Origin: Geobacteraceae bacterium
GTDB taxonomy: Bacteria; Desulfobacterota; Desulfuromonadia; Desulfuromonadales; Geopsychrobacteraceae
Direction of reading: 5' to 3'
Assembly: GCA_027064785.1 (NCBI GenBank)
Contig: JAMOPE010000428.1
Span: 1 to 6,045 of the forward strand
Length of the DNA: 6,045 bases
The notes beneath the pieces were generated by a model. The model was not told the DNA's origin. It made no database searches and saw only the letters and a list, made by a program, of their open reading frames with translations. The position numbers and the translations under genes were made by a program. Of this stretch, positions 5,546 through 6,045 are shown in pieces; positions within the stretch are counted from its first letter, which is position 1, and every line of letters begins with the position of its first letter.

Positions 5546-6045
5546 GTGGTAGATTACTTGAATAATCTGGAAAAAAAGATCGGTTATACTTTCAGGAACC
5601 GGGACCTGTTGCAGCAGGCGTTAACCCACAAGTCATTCAGTAATGAGCAGCCGGAATATGCTCTGCACAATGAACGGCTTGAGTTCCTCGGTGACGCGGT
5701 GCTGGAATTGGTCGTCAGTGACTGGATTTACATCCATTATCCCGATATTCCAGAGGGCGGACTTACCCGGATTCGCGCTGAAGTGGTCAGTGAAAAAGGA
5801 TTGACCGAAATTGCCCGTGAACTTTCGCTGGGTGAAGGCTTAAGGCTCGGCAAGGGAGAGCACAAAGGGGGCGGTCGCGAAAAGCCAAGTCTTCTTTCTG
5901 ATGCTCTCGAAGCATTGCTGGGTGCTATCTATCGTGATAGCGGTTTTGCTGAAGTCAGTCGGGTCATTGAAAAAATATTTATCGAGGCAATCCAGAAATC
6001 GGCACTGCAGCGTTACGGGAGTGACTATAAAACCTGTCTGCAGGA
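5546..6045 (+). CDS. rnc: Ribonuclease III (3' end cut off by the window)
   Basis: This double-strand-specific endoribonuclease processes rRNA precursors and structured mRNAs. The window shows 166 codons. The family signature NERLEFLGD lies at residues 42-50, with E43 and D50 corresponding to the catalytic E38 and D45 of E. coli. The second metal-binding segment SDALEALLGAIY (118-129) supplies D119 and E122, matching E. coli D114 and E117. The helical RNase III domain is complete. The sequence ends at DYKTCLQ, which is where the double-stranded-RNA-binding domain normally begins. The start is GTG with GGAGAAGG before it. No in-frame ATG or GTG lies upstream before the stop at 5462-5464. The gene is divergent from holB. 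Confidence 0.95.
   Translation, partial: MVDYLNNLEKKIGYTFRNRDLLQQALTHKSFSNEQPEYALHNERLEFLGDAVLELVVSDWIYIHYPDIPEGGLTRIRAEVVSEKGLTEIARELSLGEGLRLGKGEHKGGGREKPSLLSDALEALLGAIYRDSGFAEVSRVIEKIFIEAIQKSALQRYGSDYKTCLQ

Noticed and set aside
1..6045. Search for CRISPR arrays, tRNA genes, insertion sequences, toxin-antitoxin or phage genes
   Set aside because: No regularly spaced repeats, cloverleaf-like sequences, transposase motifs or defence genes were seen. About 95% of the window is covered by conserved housekeeping genes.

Overview
This window is a compact block of bacterial housekeeping genes with moderate GC content. The gene content suggests an anaerobic deltaproteobacterium of the Desulfuromonas/Geobacter/Pelobacter type (Desulfuromonadales or Desulfobacterota). 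The main clue is a TatD hydrolase fused to a 'TatD-associated' radical SAM domain, next to a short MetG, a PSP1/RicT protein and HolB. This assignment is inferred from remembered gene architecture, not from a search.

Layout from left to right: the last 24 codons of an unidentified plus-strand gene end at position 76. A strong hairpin terminator at 88-128 follows and is shared by converging genes. Four genes then lie on the minus strand and are transcribed right to left: holB (DNA polymerase III delta'), a ricT-like PSP1 gene, metG (methionyl-tRNA synthetase) and a tatD-radical SAM fusion. A GC-rich hairpin separates metG from tatD and may attenuate read-through. At the right edge rnc (RNase III) starts on the plus strand and is cut off by the window end at the start of its dsRNA-binding domain.

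The 241-bp gap between holB and rnc is the only substantial non-coding stretch. It holds two divergent sigma70-type promoters, an inverted repeat just downstream of the predicted holB start site, and a small hairpin plus a sigma54-like sequence in the rnc leader.

The order holB-ricT-metG-tatD matches a cluster also known from Firmicutes; in Bacillus subtilis it is holB-yaaT-(other genes)-metS-yabD. It links replication (clamp loader), RNA processing (RicT), translation (MetG) and a metal-dependent nuclease (TatD). The thymidylate kinase gene tmk often precedes holB, but it is not adjacent here. No mobile element, CRISPR array, tRNA, rRNA or defence system is visible. The most interesting item is the TatD-radical SAM fusion, whose radical SAM half has no known function as far as I am aware.
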